From contig DASXXM010000628.1 in assembly GCA_036503065.1 (NCBI GenBank), positions 1-5,739 on the forward strand: a stretch of 5,739 nt of DNA, written 5' to 3'. Of the stretch, positions 1 to 5,489 are shown piece by piece. The notes under the pieces are model-generated. The model did not search any database and was not told where the DNA came from. It was given only the letters and a program-made list of their open reading frames with translations. The position numbers and the translations under genes are program-made. This stretch comes from DATEPR01 sp036503065. Lineage in GTDB: Bacteria; Actinomycetota; Actinomycetes; Mycobacteriales; Pseudonocardiaceae. The first letter of the stretch is position 1; each line of letters begins with the position of its first letter.

Positions 1-532
1 ATCGACTGTGCAGTTCTTTCCTTCTAATAAGATCGCCAGGTGACAGCTCCCAAGTATGGGATTGCGCGGCGCCGTTAAGCCCGACCGCCGTGAGCAACGC
101 GTGGATCGGCTCCTGGGGAAAGAACCTCTCCATGAGAGTACTTACCACTGCGACACACATCTCATCCTCGGTCAGCCGCTGATAGGCGTCCTGGCTCAAG
201 CCACCGAGCGGATCATGCTCGGTCAACCATCTACGCGAACCACTACTGTGCGCGGGTGGTACGTCAGGTTCACTCAATTCCCACAGGGCGGTGCGTCGGG
301 CCAGCGCAACGAACGGATACTCAGGGGTGGCCTTGTCTTCCGGCCGGCTATAGGTGTCCAGAAGGTCCTTCAGTTCGTTCTCTGCAGCCGACCACTGCGT
401 CATCCGCGGCAGGTGCGCCCGGGCACGCCCAATCGCCCATAGCAGCACGAGTGCTTGGTGACGAATCGGACGATCCGCAGTTCCGCCCGTGCGCAACCGG
501 CCTATCTCCGCTACGAGGTCTGTGTCATCCAC
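1..532 (-). CDS. Partial ScoMcrA-like protein with DNA sulfur-binding domain (putative phosphorothioate-dependent restriction endonuclease), 3' end beyond window
   Basis: The minus-strand frame stays open from GTG 532 to the window edge, giving 177 codons with no stop; the rest lies outside. Residues 21-37 read RPIRHQALVLLWAIGRA and residues 70-86 read PEYPFVALARRTALWEL. A GGL turn follows at 110-112, a helix ending in FFP near 137-139, and LLTAVGL at 146-152. From memory this order matches the sulfur-binding domain of ScoMcrA-type enzymes, which bind phosphorothioate-modified DNA and cut nearby with an HNH nuclease. Residues 163-177 (SPGDLIRRKELHSR region) look like the start of a second domain, possibly the head module found in such proteins. 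The HNH part cannot be seen, so nuclease activity is inferred. GTG 532 is preferred because GGGGAG lies 7 nt upstream; ATG 553 and ATG 547 are in-frame alternatives. G+C of the first 240 bases is 57.5% by count, and AGA, AGG, ATA and CTA codons occur. It diverges from the lipoprotein gene. A regulatory SBD protein without nuclease is possible. Confidence 0.72.
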   Translation of the reverse strand, partial: MDDTDLVAEIGRLRTGGTADRPIRHQALVLLWAIGRARAHLPRMTQWSAAENELKDLLDTYSRPEDKATPEYPFVALARRTALWELSEPDVPPAHSSGSRRWLTEHDPLGGLSQDAYQRLTEDEMCVAVVSTLMERFFPQEPIHALLTAVGLNGAAQSHTWELSPGDLIRRKELHSR

Positions 533-539
533 GAGATGT

Positions 540-545
540 CTCCCC
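540..545 (-). promoter_or_regulatory. Shine-Dalgarno site deciding the GTG start of the SBD gene
   Basis: GGGGAG reads on the minus strand from 545 to 540, seven bases before GTG 532. No comparable purine run precedes ATG 553 (preceded by GGCGGACGCG) or ATG 547. The protein also begins to resemble the family right after GTG 532 (DDTDLVAEIGRLR), which supports this start. Confidence 0.55.
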
Positions 546-627
546 ATCGTCATCGCGTCCGCCGATCGTGCGGTTTTCCCGGATGTCCAGGCTACGGGCC
601 AACCTCCACTCTCGACGCGGGCACATG

Positions 628-640
628 ATCCGACTCGGAT
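628..640. promoter_or_regulatory. 13-bp palindrome in the divergent intergenic region (possible operator or 5' leader hairpin)
   Basis: ATCCGA-C-TCGGAT is a perfect 6+1+6 inverted repeat. It lies in the space between the divergent SBD gene (start 532) and the lipoprotein gene (start 646/649). Its right arm abuts the purine-rich GGATGGGAA that would serve as ribosome binding site of the lipoprotein. It could be a dimeric regulator's operator or an RNA fold affecting initiation. The one-base centre makes an operator likelier than a stable hairpin. No convincing -35/-10 pair was found on either strand here; TAGCCT (594 to 589, minus) fits only the loose TANNNT -10 pattern. Confidence 0.3.
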
Positions 641-645
641 GGGAA

Positions 646-1215
646 ATGATGAGCGTTCGTACTCGACTGGTCGGCCCGACCGCTGCGATGATCGGCATGG
701 TGGCACTGACCGGCTGTGCCAGTGGCGTACCAACGTCCGGCGCTACATCGGCCGGCACGGCCACGACCAGCCACGCCGCCACGATGCCGACCGGCGGAGG
801 TCCGGTCGGCACGAACCTGGCCAACGTGGCCGAACCGTGCACTGCACTGTCCACAGCAACTGTGGCGCAGCTCGCGAAGCTCACCACGCCGGTGCAGATA
901 ACGGTCAACGACGATGCGATCAGCAAAGGCTGCAAGTACGACATGCGGGAGTCGACCACCGCCGACATCCTGATCACGCCAATGGACAAGCGAGCGTTCG
1001 ACGCGGTCCGCACCGGCCTGGACGGTATCGGCGGCAAGAACGTCAGCGTCGACGGGCTTGGCGACGAGGCTTACCACATACCGGGCGATTTCGCCGACAG
1101 CGTCACGATCTACCACAACGGGCTCAGCTTCGACGTGAAGATTGCGGCACTGACCAGCGCCAGCACCGTGCCACAGTGTGTCGACCTCGCCCGGTACGTG
1201 CTATCGAAGTACTAG
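646..1215 (+). CDS. Small secreted lipoprotein, DUF3558-like, function unknown
   Basis: A predicted exported lipoprotein of 188 residues from ATG 649, or 189 from the adjacent ATG 646. Counting from 649, the signal peptide has Arg4 and Arg6, a hydrophobic stretch to about residue 20, and the lipobox L20-T21-G22-C23, so Cys23 should be lipidated and anchored outside the cytoplasmic membrane. Residues 24-57 are a Ser/Thr/Gly/Ala-rich linker. The globular part carries Cys64 (EPCTAL), Cys95 (KGCKYD), the motif GLGDEAYH at 136-143 and Cys177 (PQCVDL). That pattern recalls DUF3558-type lipoproteins of actinobacteria; family membership is by resemblance only and the role is unknown. Upstream in-frame ATG 625 is possible but would add a poor leader and has no clear ribosome site. 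The open frame extends back to 256, but that part is antisense to the SBD gene and is not counted. It diverges from the SBD gene and converges on the methyltransferase. Confidence 0.8.
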   Translation: MMSVRTRLVGPTAAMIGMVALTGCASGVPTSGATSAGTATTSHAATMPTGGGPVGTNLANVAEPCTALSTATVAQLAKLTTPVQITVNDDAISKGCKYDMRESTTADILITPMDKRAFDAVRTGLDGIGGKNVSVDGLGDEAYHIPGDFADSVTIYHNGLSFDVKIAALTSASTVPQCVDLARYVLSKY

Positions 1216-1286
1216 GTGACTACCGGTCGTCGTCACCGACGCCCGCTCCGCTCTGCGCTGGTCGCACCGGCGCAACTCCCACTCGG

Positions 1287-1328
1287 ACCGGGCTGTGTCG
1301 TACTTTACCGGTGCGGCACCAGCCCGGT
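1287..1328 (+). terminator. Candidate terminator hairpin between convergent genes
   Basis: ACCGGGCTG at 1287-1295 is the exact reverse complement of CAGCCCGGT at 1320-1328. In plus-strand RNA, UGUCG (1296-1300) can pair further with CGGCA (1314-1318), with one G-U pair and a one-base bulge. It begins 71 nt after the lipoprotein stop and overlaps the last codons and stop of the methyltransferase, so it could end transcription from both sides. No U-tract follows, as is common for actinobacterial hairpins. A weaker repeat, GGTGAC/GTCACC (1215-1220, 1232-1237), lies just after the lipoprotein stop. Confidence 0.4.
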
Positions 1329-2039
1329 TGGCTTGCGGCGCACCAATACCCGGTAGCCGACCGGGATGGTCAGGCCGGGTGTGGCGGCGATAGCCCGTTC
1401 CGCAACGTTCGCGGAGAACTCGATCCGCAGCACCGCCACCAGGTCCGCCCGGTTGGCGAACCGCCACATCGTCCGCACCCGCCGGCAGTCGAAGCCCTGT
1501 GCGGCAAAGAAGCGCGCAACGTCGGCCGCGTCGTAGTCGGGCAGGTCGGCCAGCATCCAGTCGCCGTACGGGGGCGCCGTCACGTCCAGGTCGACGATGG
1601 CCAGCGCACCACCGGGTCGCAGCACCCGGTCGGCTTCCAGCAGGCCGGGTTCGCAGCCACGGCCGAAGAAGTACGCGGTCCGCGCGTGCACCAGGTCGGC
1701 GCAGGCCGACGGCAACGGCAGCCGCTGCGCCCCGCCCGCGACCAGCCGCACGTTCGGCAGCCCGGCCATCAGCTTGGCCGCCCTGCGTACCAACGGTGGA
1801 TGCGGCTCGACACCGATCACGCTGCGTGCTGTCGCGGCGAACACGGGCAGGTGAAAGCCGTCGCCGCAGCCGACGTCCACCACGTCGCGGCCGGTCCAGT
1901 CACACGACTCGCGCAGCGCCGCCCAGATCGCCCCGTCGGCATCCTGGGCGCGGTTCTCGACCTCGTAGACGTCCGTCCAGTGCCAGATGTTCGGGCTGGG
2001 CACCACGTCGACCCTGGCCGGTCTCGACCACGCCATCAT
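1305..2039 (-). CDS. Class I SAM-dependent methyltransferase (Methyltransf_11-like), substrate unknown
   Basis: A 244-residue cytoplasmic protein with a Rossmann-type methyltransferase core. Motif I is VVDVGCGDGFHLP at 53-65, which binds S-adenosylmethionine. The acidic residue after strand 2 is Glu78 in GVEPH. The post-motif region CADLVHARTAYFF lies at 113-125, and LRPGGALAIVDLD at 140-152 is the strand 5 signature of the Methyltransf_11 group. The C-terminal 90 residues show no substrate-specific motif I recognise. The start is one of two adjacent ATGs (2039 or 2036); the ribosome site is weak (GGA about 6 nt before the second). It begins 25 nt after the cdsA stop on the same strand, so co-transcription is likely, perhaps with translational coupling. 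In many actinobacteria rlmN is found near this position, but this protein lacks the radical-SAM CxxxCxxC motif and is not RlmN. Methylation of a small molecule, lipid or RNA cannot be told apart here. Confidence 0.85.
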   Translation of the reverse strand: MMAWSRPARVDVVPSPNIWHWTDVYEVENRAQDADGAIWAALRESCDWTGRDVVDVGCGDGFHLPVFAATARSVIGVEPHPPLVRRAAKLMAGLPNVRLVAGGAQRLPLPSACADLVHARTAYFFGRGCEPGLLEADRVLRPGGALAIVDLDVTAPPYGDWMLADLPDYDAADVARFFAAQGFDCRRVRTMWRFANRADLVAVLRIEFSANVAERAIAATPGLTIPVGYRVLVRRKPTGLVPHR

Positions 2040-2064
2040 CGGTCCAGGAAAGCACGAAAGACGA

Positions 2065-3069
2065 TCAACTCGGCACGAATGCCGTCAGCAGCAGCCACGC
2101 GGCCACCGCGGATGGGAGCAGCGAGTCCATCCGGTCCATCAGGCCGCCGTGGCCGGGCAGCAGGTTGCCCATGTCCTTGATGCCCAGGTCCCGCTTGATC
2201 AGCGACTCGACCAGGTCACCGCCGGTCGCGCAGACGACGAGTGCCGCGCCGAACAGCACGCCGAGCCACCAGTGCCCGTGCAACAGCAACGCCAACGACA
2301 GCGCACCGCCGACCACGCCGAGCAGCATCGAACCGCTGAAACCCTCCCAGGACTTCTTCGGGCTGATCGTCGGCGCCATCGGATGCCGACCGAACAGCAC
2401 GCCGGCCGTATAGCCGCCGATGTCCGAACAGACCACCACGATGAGGAAGCACAACGCCCTGGCCGCGCCGTCCTTCGGCTCGACCAGCATCGTCGCGAAC
2501 GACGCGAACAGCGGCACGTACGCGGCGGTGAAGATGGACGCGGCGACATCGCGCAGGTAGCCGTCGCTGCCGCCGCGGAACCGCCAGAGCAGGCAGGCGA
2601 GGATGGTCACCACGAACGAGGCGAGCACGGCGTCGCGGCCCCACGGCCAGGACAGCCACAGCATCGCCTGACCGCCGACCAACACCGGCACCAGCGCCAC
2701 CCGGATGCCCGCCGACCGTTGCGCTCGCGCGAACTCGATCGTGGCCACCACGGCCGCCGCCGCGACAACGCCGATGAAGATCTGGCGGACGGTCAGCAGC
2801 GACACCAACACCACGGCGCCCATGGCGAGACCGACCCCGATGGCCGCCCGGAGGTCACGCCCGGCACGGGAGGGTCCGTGCTCCACCGACGGCTCGGCTG
2901 GCAAGTCGGACGGTTCGGTTGGTGCCGGTCCGGCTATCGCCTGATCCGGTGACACCTGACCCGGTGTCACCCGGCGCGGTGTCCCCTGATCGGGTGACGC
3001 GGGTTGGGTTGGCTGCGGGCCTGCCGGCTCCGTCGGCTGCGCGGCGTCCATCGCCCGATCAGTGCTCAC
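2065..3069 (-). CDS. cdsA: Phosphatidate cytidylyltransferase (CDP-diglyceride synthase)
   Basis: It converts phosphatidic acid and CTP into CDP-diacylglycerol and diphosphate at the cytoplasmic membrane, the branch point for phosphatidylglycerol, cardiolipin and phosphatidylinositol in actinobacteria. The protein has 334 residues. Residues 1-70 form a hydrophilic Pro/Gln/Ser/Thr-rich tail not expected in the catalytic family. Hydrophobic segments then appear near 74-93, 96-113, 122-140, 146-162, 177-195, 205-225, 246-282 and 318-332. SPKKSWEGF (236-244) is conserved, and the family signature spans Ser289-Asp315 with key residues K292, R293, K298, D299, H307, G308, G309, D312, R313 and D315, all present. 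The start is GTG 3069, not ATG, supported by AGGAGG four bases upstream. It lies 72 nt after frr and 25 nt before the methyltransferase, so a single operon is plausible. Confidence 0.96.
   Translation of the reverse strand: MSTDRAMDAAQPTEPAGPQPTQPASPDQGTPRRVTPGQVSPDQAIAGPAPTEPSDLPAEPSVEHGPSRAGRDLRAAIGVGLAMGAVVLVSLLTVRQIFIGVVAAAAVVATIEFARAQRSAGIRVALVPVLVGGQAMLWLSWPWGRDAVLASFVVTILACLLWRFRGGSDGYLRDVAASIFTAAYVPLFASFATMLVEPKDGAARALCFLIVVVCSDIGGYTAGVLFGRHPMAPTISPKKSWEGFSGSMLLGVVGGALSLALLLHGHWWLGVLFGAALVVCATGGDLVESLIKRDLGIKDMGNLLPGHGGLMDRMDSLLPSAVAAWLLLTAFVPS
2941..3000. repeat. Four 15-bp tandem repeats inside the cdsA N-terminal tail
   Basis: Four consecutive 15-base units start at 2941, 2956, 2971 and 2986 (CTGATCCGGTGACAC and variants). 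On the coding strand they give the five-residue units ASPDQ, GTPRR, VTPGQ and VSPDQ, with the pattern x-S/T-P-x-Q/R (residues 24-43 of CdsA). The length is a multiple of three, so unit gain or loss keeps the frame. Units differ by several bases, so it is an aged repeat. Confidence 0.75.
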
Positions 3070-3073
3070 GCAA

Positions 3074-3079
3074 CCTCCT
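3074..3079 (-). promoter_or_regulatory. Shine-Dalgarno site setting the cdsA GTG start
   Basis: AGGAGG on the minus strand (3079 to 3074) is followed by TTGC and then GTG 3069. This near-perfect anti-16S match, with a short 4-base spacer, favours GTG 3069 over the later in-frame ATG at codon 7 (3051). Confidence 0.75.
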
Positions 3080-3141
3080 CGCCAGCGCTCGTCGGCCGCG
3101 TTCGCGTACGGGTGTCCGTCATGTCGGTCCGCTGGTGGTCC

Positions 3142-3699
3142 TCAGACCTCCAGCAGCTCGGTTTCCTTGTGCTTGACCAGTTCGTCCACCTGGGCGACGT
3201 AACGGTCGGTGACGTGCTGGAGCTCCTTCTCCGCGCGCGCCACCTCGTCCTCGCCCGCCTCGCCGTCCTTCTGGATCCGGTGCAGCTCCTCGTTGGCCTT
3301 GCGCCGGACGTTGCGGATGGCGACCCGTGCGTCCTCGCCCTTGTGCTTCACCAGCTTGACCATCTCGCGGCGCCGCTCCTCGGAGAGCTGCGGGAAGATC
3401 ACGCGGATGATGGTGCCGTCGTTGCCCGGGTTCACGCCGAGATCGGAGTCGCGGATCGCGCGCTCGATGGCGCCGAGCTGGCTCACGTCGAACGGCTTGA
3501 TGATCGCCATCCGGGCTTCCGGGACGTTGATGCCGGCCATCTGGTTCAACGGGGTCGGCGAGCCGAAGTACTCGACGTGGATGCGCGAGAACATGGAGGG
3601 CGTCGCGCGGCCGGTGCGCACCGTGCTCAACTCCTCCTTGGCCACGGACACCGCTCTTTCCATCTTCTCCTCGGCTTCGAAGAGAGCTTCGTCGATCAC
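3142..3699 (-). CDS. frr: Ribosome recycling factor
   Basis: It splits post-termination ribosomes together with EF-G so that subunits can start again. The 185-residue length is the usual one for the family. Domain I (three-helix bundle) is formed by residues 1-30 and about 105-185; the small domain II lies between. Conserved stretches visible are TVRTGRATPSM at 26-36, TPLNQMA at 49-55, SDLGVNPGNDGTIIRVIFP at 85-103 and RVAIRNVRR at 125-133, which holds the arginines that contact rRNA. The start is GTG 3699, with AAGGAG at 3710-3705 and a 5-base spacer. It begins 30 nt after the pyrH stop, so the two are almost certainly co-transcribed, as is usual in bacteria. The gene ends 72 nt before cdsA; I see only weak four-base inverted repeats in that gap. 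Confidence 0.98.
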   Translation of the reverse strand: MIDEALFEAEEKMERAVSVAKEELSTVRTGRATPSMFSRIHVEYFGSPTPLNQMAGINVPEARMAIIKPFDVSQLGAIERAIRDSDLGVNPGNDGTIIRVIFPQLSEERRREMVKLVKHKGEDARVAIRNVRRKANEELHRIQKDGEAGEDEVARAEKELQHVTDRYVAQVDELVKHKETELLEV

Positions 3700-3729
3700 G
3701 GCTACTCCTTGGTGTGCTGACCGGCTGAA

Positions 3730-4497
3730 CTAGGCGTGCGATTGGCCGCCGGTGGTGCCGACGAACGTGCCGATCTTCTCACCACGGACGGCCCGGGCGA
3801 TGTTCCCCTCGGTGAGAAGGTTGAACACGATCATCGGCATGTCGTTGTCCATACACAGGCTGAACGCGGTCGCGTCGGCCACCTTCAGGCCACGTTCCAG
3901 CGCCTCCCGATGGCTGATCTGGTCGTACATCGTGGCGTCGGGATGGGTGCGCGGGTCGGCGTCGTAGACCCCGTCCACCGCCTTCGCCATCAGCACCACC
4001 TCGCAGCCGATCTCCAGCGCGCGCTGGGCGGCCGCGGTGTCGGTGGAGAAGTAGGGCATCCCGGTGCCGGCGCCGAAGATGACGACCCGGCCCTTCTCCA
4101 GGTGCCGCTCCGCGCGGCGTGGGATGTAGGGCTCGGCGACCTGGCCCATCGCGATCGCGGTCTGCACGCGGGTCGGCAGGCCCTGTTTCTCCAGGAAGTC
4201 CTGCAGCGCAAGACAGTTCATCACGGTGCCCAGCATGCTCATGTAGTCGGCGCGGTCCCGGTCCATGCCGCGCTGGGACAGTTCCGCGCCACGGAAGAAG
4301 TTGCCGCCGCCGATCACCACGGCCATCTGCACACCGCTGCGCACCACCTCGGCGATCTGGCGGGCCACCACGTACACCACGTCCGGGTCGACGCCGACCG
4401 ACCCGCCGCCGATCATCTCGCCGCCCAGCTTCAGCAGGACCCGCCGGTACCCACCACGTTCCCGGGACTGGCCGACGGGCTGTTCCGCTGTGGTCAT
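3730..4497 (-). CDS. pyrH: UMP kinase (uridylate kinase)
   Basis: It phosphorylates UMP to UDP with ATP, the step leading to UTP and CTP; the bacterial enzyme is a hexamer of the amino acid kinase fold, regulated in studied species by GTP (activator) and UTP (inhibitor). The 255-residue protein has a short non-conserved leader (1-17), then K23-LGGE at the phosphate-binding loop, GGGNFFRG at 63-70, DRADYMSMLGTVMN at 81-94, GAGTGMPYFSTDTAAA at 142-157, KAVDGVYDADPR at 172-183 and AFSLCMDNDMPMIVFN at 211-226. All expected motifs are intact. ATG 4497 has GAGGAG (4508-4503) with a 5-base spacer. It is separated from tsf by 121 bases holding a strong hairpin, and frr follows 30 nt downstream. Confidence 0.98.
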   Translation of the reverse strand: MTTAEQPVGQSRERGGYRRVLLKLGGEMIGGGSVGVDPDVVYVVARQIAEVVRSGVQMAVVIGGGNFFRGAELSQRGMDRDRADYMSMLGTVMNCLALQDFLEKQGLPTRVQTAIAMGQVAEPYIPRRAERHLEKGRVVIFGAGTGMPYFSTDTAAAQRALEIGCEVVLMAKAVDGVYDADPRTHPDATMYDQISHREALERGLKVADATAFSLCMDNDMPMIVFNLLTEGNIARAVRGEKIGTFVGTTGGQSHA

Positions 4498-4534
4498 GAC
4501 GGCTCCTCACTCCTGCTGGTCACCGCGAACGCGC

Positions 4535-4584
4535 GATGGCGGGGTCCGCGGCGAGCGTTCGCTCCACCGCACGACCCCGCCATC
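4535..4584 (-). terminator. Long stem-loop between tsf and pyrH (terminator, attenuator or processing site)
   Basis: GATGGCGGGGTC (4535-4546) and GACCCCGCCATC (4573-4584) are exact 12-base inverted repeats. The 26-base interior can fold further through GCGG (4548-4551)/CCGC (4567-4570) and GAGC/GCTC around GTTC. In minus-strand RNA the stem starts 34 nt after the tsf stop and ends 37 nt before the pyrH start. No U-tract follows, so it may be a U-less actinobacterial terminator, a partial attenuator separating rpsB-tsf from pyrH-frr-cdsA, or a 3' stabilising or processing stem. In E. coli tsf is also followed by a terminator. Confidence 0.65.
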
Positions 4585-4618
4585 ATCCATGGCTGTATCG
4601 ATCCGTCACTCGGCGGCG

Positions 4619-5434
4619 TCAGGCCTGCCCGACCTCGAACCGGGCGAACCGGGTCACGGTGAGGCCTGCCTCGTCGAGAACGGTCCTGACGGTCTTCTTC
4701 GAGTCCTGCACCGACGGCTGCTCGACCAGCACGACGTCCTTGAAGAAGCCGTTGACCCGACCCTCGATGATCCTGGGCAGCGCCTGCTCGGGCTTGCCCT
4801 CCTCGCGGGCCGTCTCCTCGGCGATGCGCCGCTCGTTGGCCACGGTCTCCTCGGGCACCTCGTCCCGGGTGACGTACTTCGGCTTCATCGCGGCGATGTG
4901 CATCGCGATGTTGCGTGCGGCCTCCTCGTCGGCCCCGGTGTACTCGACCAGCACGCCCACGGCCGGCGGCAGGTCGGCGGAGCGGCGGTGCAGGTAGAGG
5001 CTGACCGGGCCGTCGAAGACGACCACCCGGCGCAGCTCCAGCTTCTCGCCGATCCGCGCCGACATGGCCGCGATGGCCTCGCCGACGGTCGAGCCCTGGT
5101 AGGCCGCGTCGAGCAGCTCGTTCTCCTTGGCCGGCCGGATTTCCTTGGCCACCTCGACGATGCTGGCGGCGAGCTGCTGGAACTCCTCATTCTTGGCGAC
5201 GAAGTCCGTCTCGCAGTTCAGCTCGAGCATCACGCCGCCGTCTGCCGCGACAAGGCCGTTGGCCGTGGTCCGCTGGGCACGCTTGCCGAGATCCTTGGCA
5301 CCCTTGATGCGCAGGAGTTCGACGGCGCGGTCGAATTCGCCGTCGGCCTCCTCGAGGGCCTTCTTGCAGTCCGTGAAGCCGGACCCGCTGAGTTCGCGCA
5401 GCCGCTTCAAGTCGGCCGTGCTGTAGTTCGCCAT
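4619..5434 (-). CDS. tsf: Elongation factor Ts
   Basis: It is the guanine nucleotide exchange factor that removes GDP from EF-Tu. The protein has 271 residues, normal for actinobacteria. The N-terminal UBA-like helical domain (about 1-55) has the LRELSGSGFTDCKKALEEA stretch at 12-30, where the commoner form is TGAGMMDCKKAL. The TDFV motif that inserts next to the EF-Tu nucleotide site is at 76-79, inside ELNCETDFVAKNEEF. The two core subdomains follow to the C-terminus, with GRVNGFFKDVVLVEQP near 225-240 typical of the family. I chose ATG 5434 because MANYSTADLKRLRE matches family N-termini; the open frame continues upstream to 5503 with residues unlike EF-Ts and begins inside a hairpin. The ribosome site is modest (GGAAGGA about 14 nt upstream, CGGA about 9 nt). 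It follows rpsB by 93 nt. Confidence 0.97.
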   Translation of the reverse strand: MANYSTADLKRLRELSGSGFTDCKKALEEADGEFDRAVELLRIKGAKDLGKRAQRTTANGLVAADGGVMLELNCETDFVAKNEEFQQLAASIVEVAKEIRPAKENELLDAAYQGSTVGEAIAAMSARIGEKLELRRVVVFDGPVSLYLHRRSADLPPAVGVLVEYTGADEEAARNIAMHIAAMKPKYVTRDEVPEETVANERRIAEETAREEGKPEQALPRIIEGRVNGFFKDVVLVEQPSVQDSKKTVRTVLDEAGLTVTRFARFEVGQA

Positions 5435-5489
5435 CGTGCGCTGTCCGTTCCTTCCGCGGTGTACGCGCGTCTGTTCGCTGTGGGTGTGG

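Noticed and set aside
56..442. Plus-strand frame of 128 codons at the left edge
   Set aside because: It is antisense to the SBD frame, which has clear family resemblance and a ribosome site; this frame has neither.
256..645. N-terminal extension of the lipoprotein frame
   Set aside because: It would bury the signal peptide and lipobox in the middle of the protein and lies antisense to the SBD gene.
533..648. Sigma70-type promoter pair in the divergent gap
   Set aside because: Only loose -10-like hexamers (TAGCCT minus, CATGAT plus) were seen, with no acceptable -35 at 16-18 bases, so no promoter is called.
525..1116. Two minus-strand frames (525-1037 and 592-1116) opposite the lipoprotein
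   Set aside because: Neither shows a known motif, and the opposite strand encodes a convincing lipoprotein signal and domain.
489..2180. A 563-codon open frame on the plus strand
   Set aside because: It is arginine/histidine-rich with no recognisable domain, overlaps the lipoprotein in another frame and runs antisense to the methyltransferase. Such long shadow frames are common in high-GC DNA.
2216..2659. Other minus-strand frames inside cdsA
   Set aside because: They are out-of-frame readings of cdsA, arginine-rich and without motifs.
1987..2952. Long plus-strand frame opposite cdsA
   Set aside because: Its product is rich in His, Arg and Gln, as expected for the complement of a hydrophobic membrane protein gene, while cdsA carries its full signature.
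2941..3000. Short tandem repeats considered as a CRISPR array
   Set aside because: Units are 15 bp, directly adjacent without spacers, and read in frame as part of CdsA.
3736..4662. Long plus-strand frame opposite pyrH
   Set aside because: It is a shadow of pyrH, whose motifs are all intact, and it runs on into the tsf 3' end.
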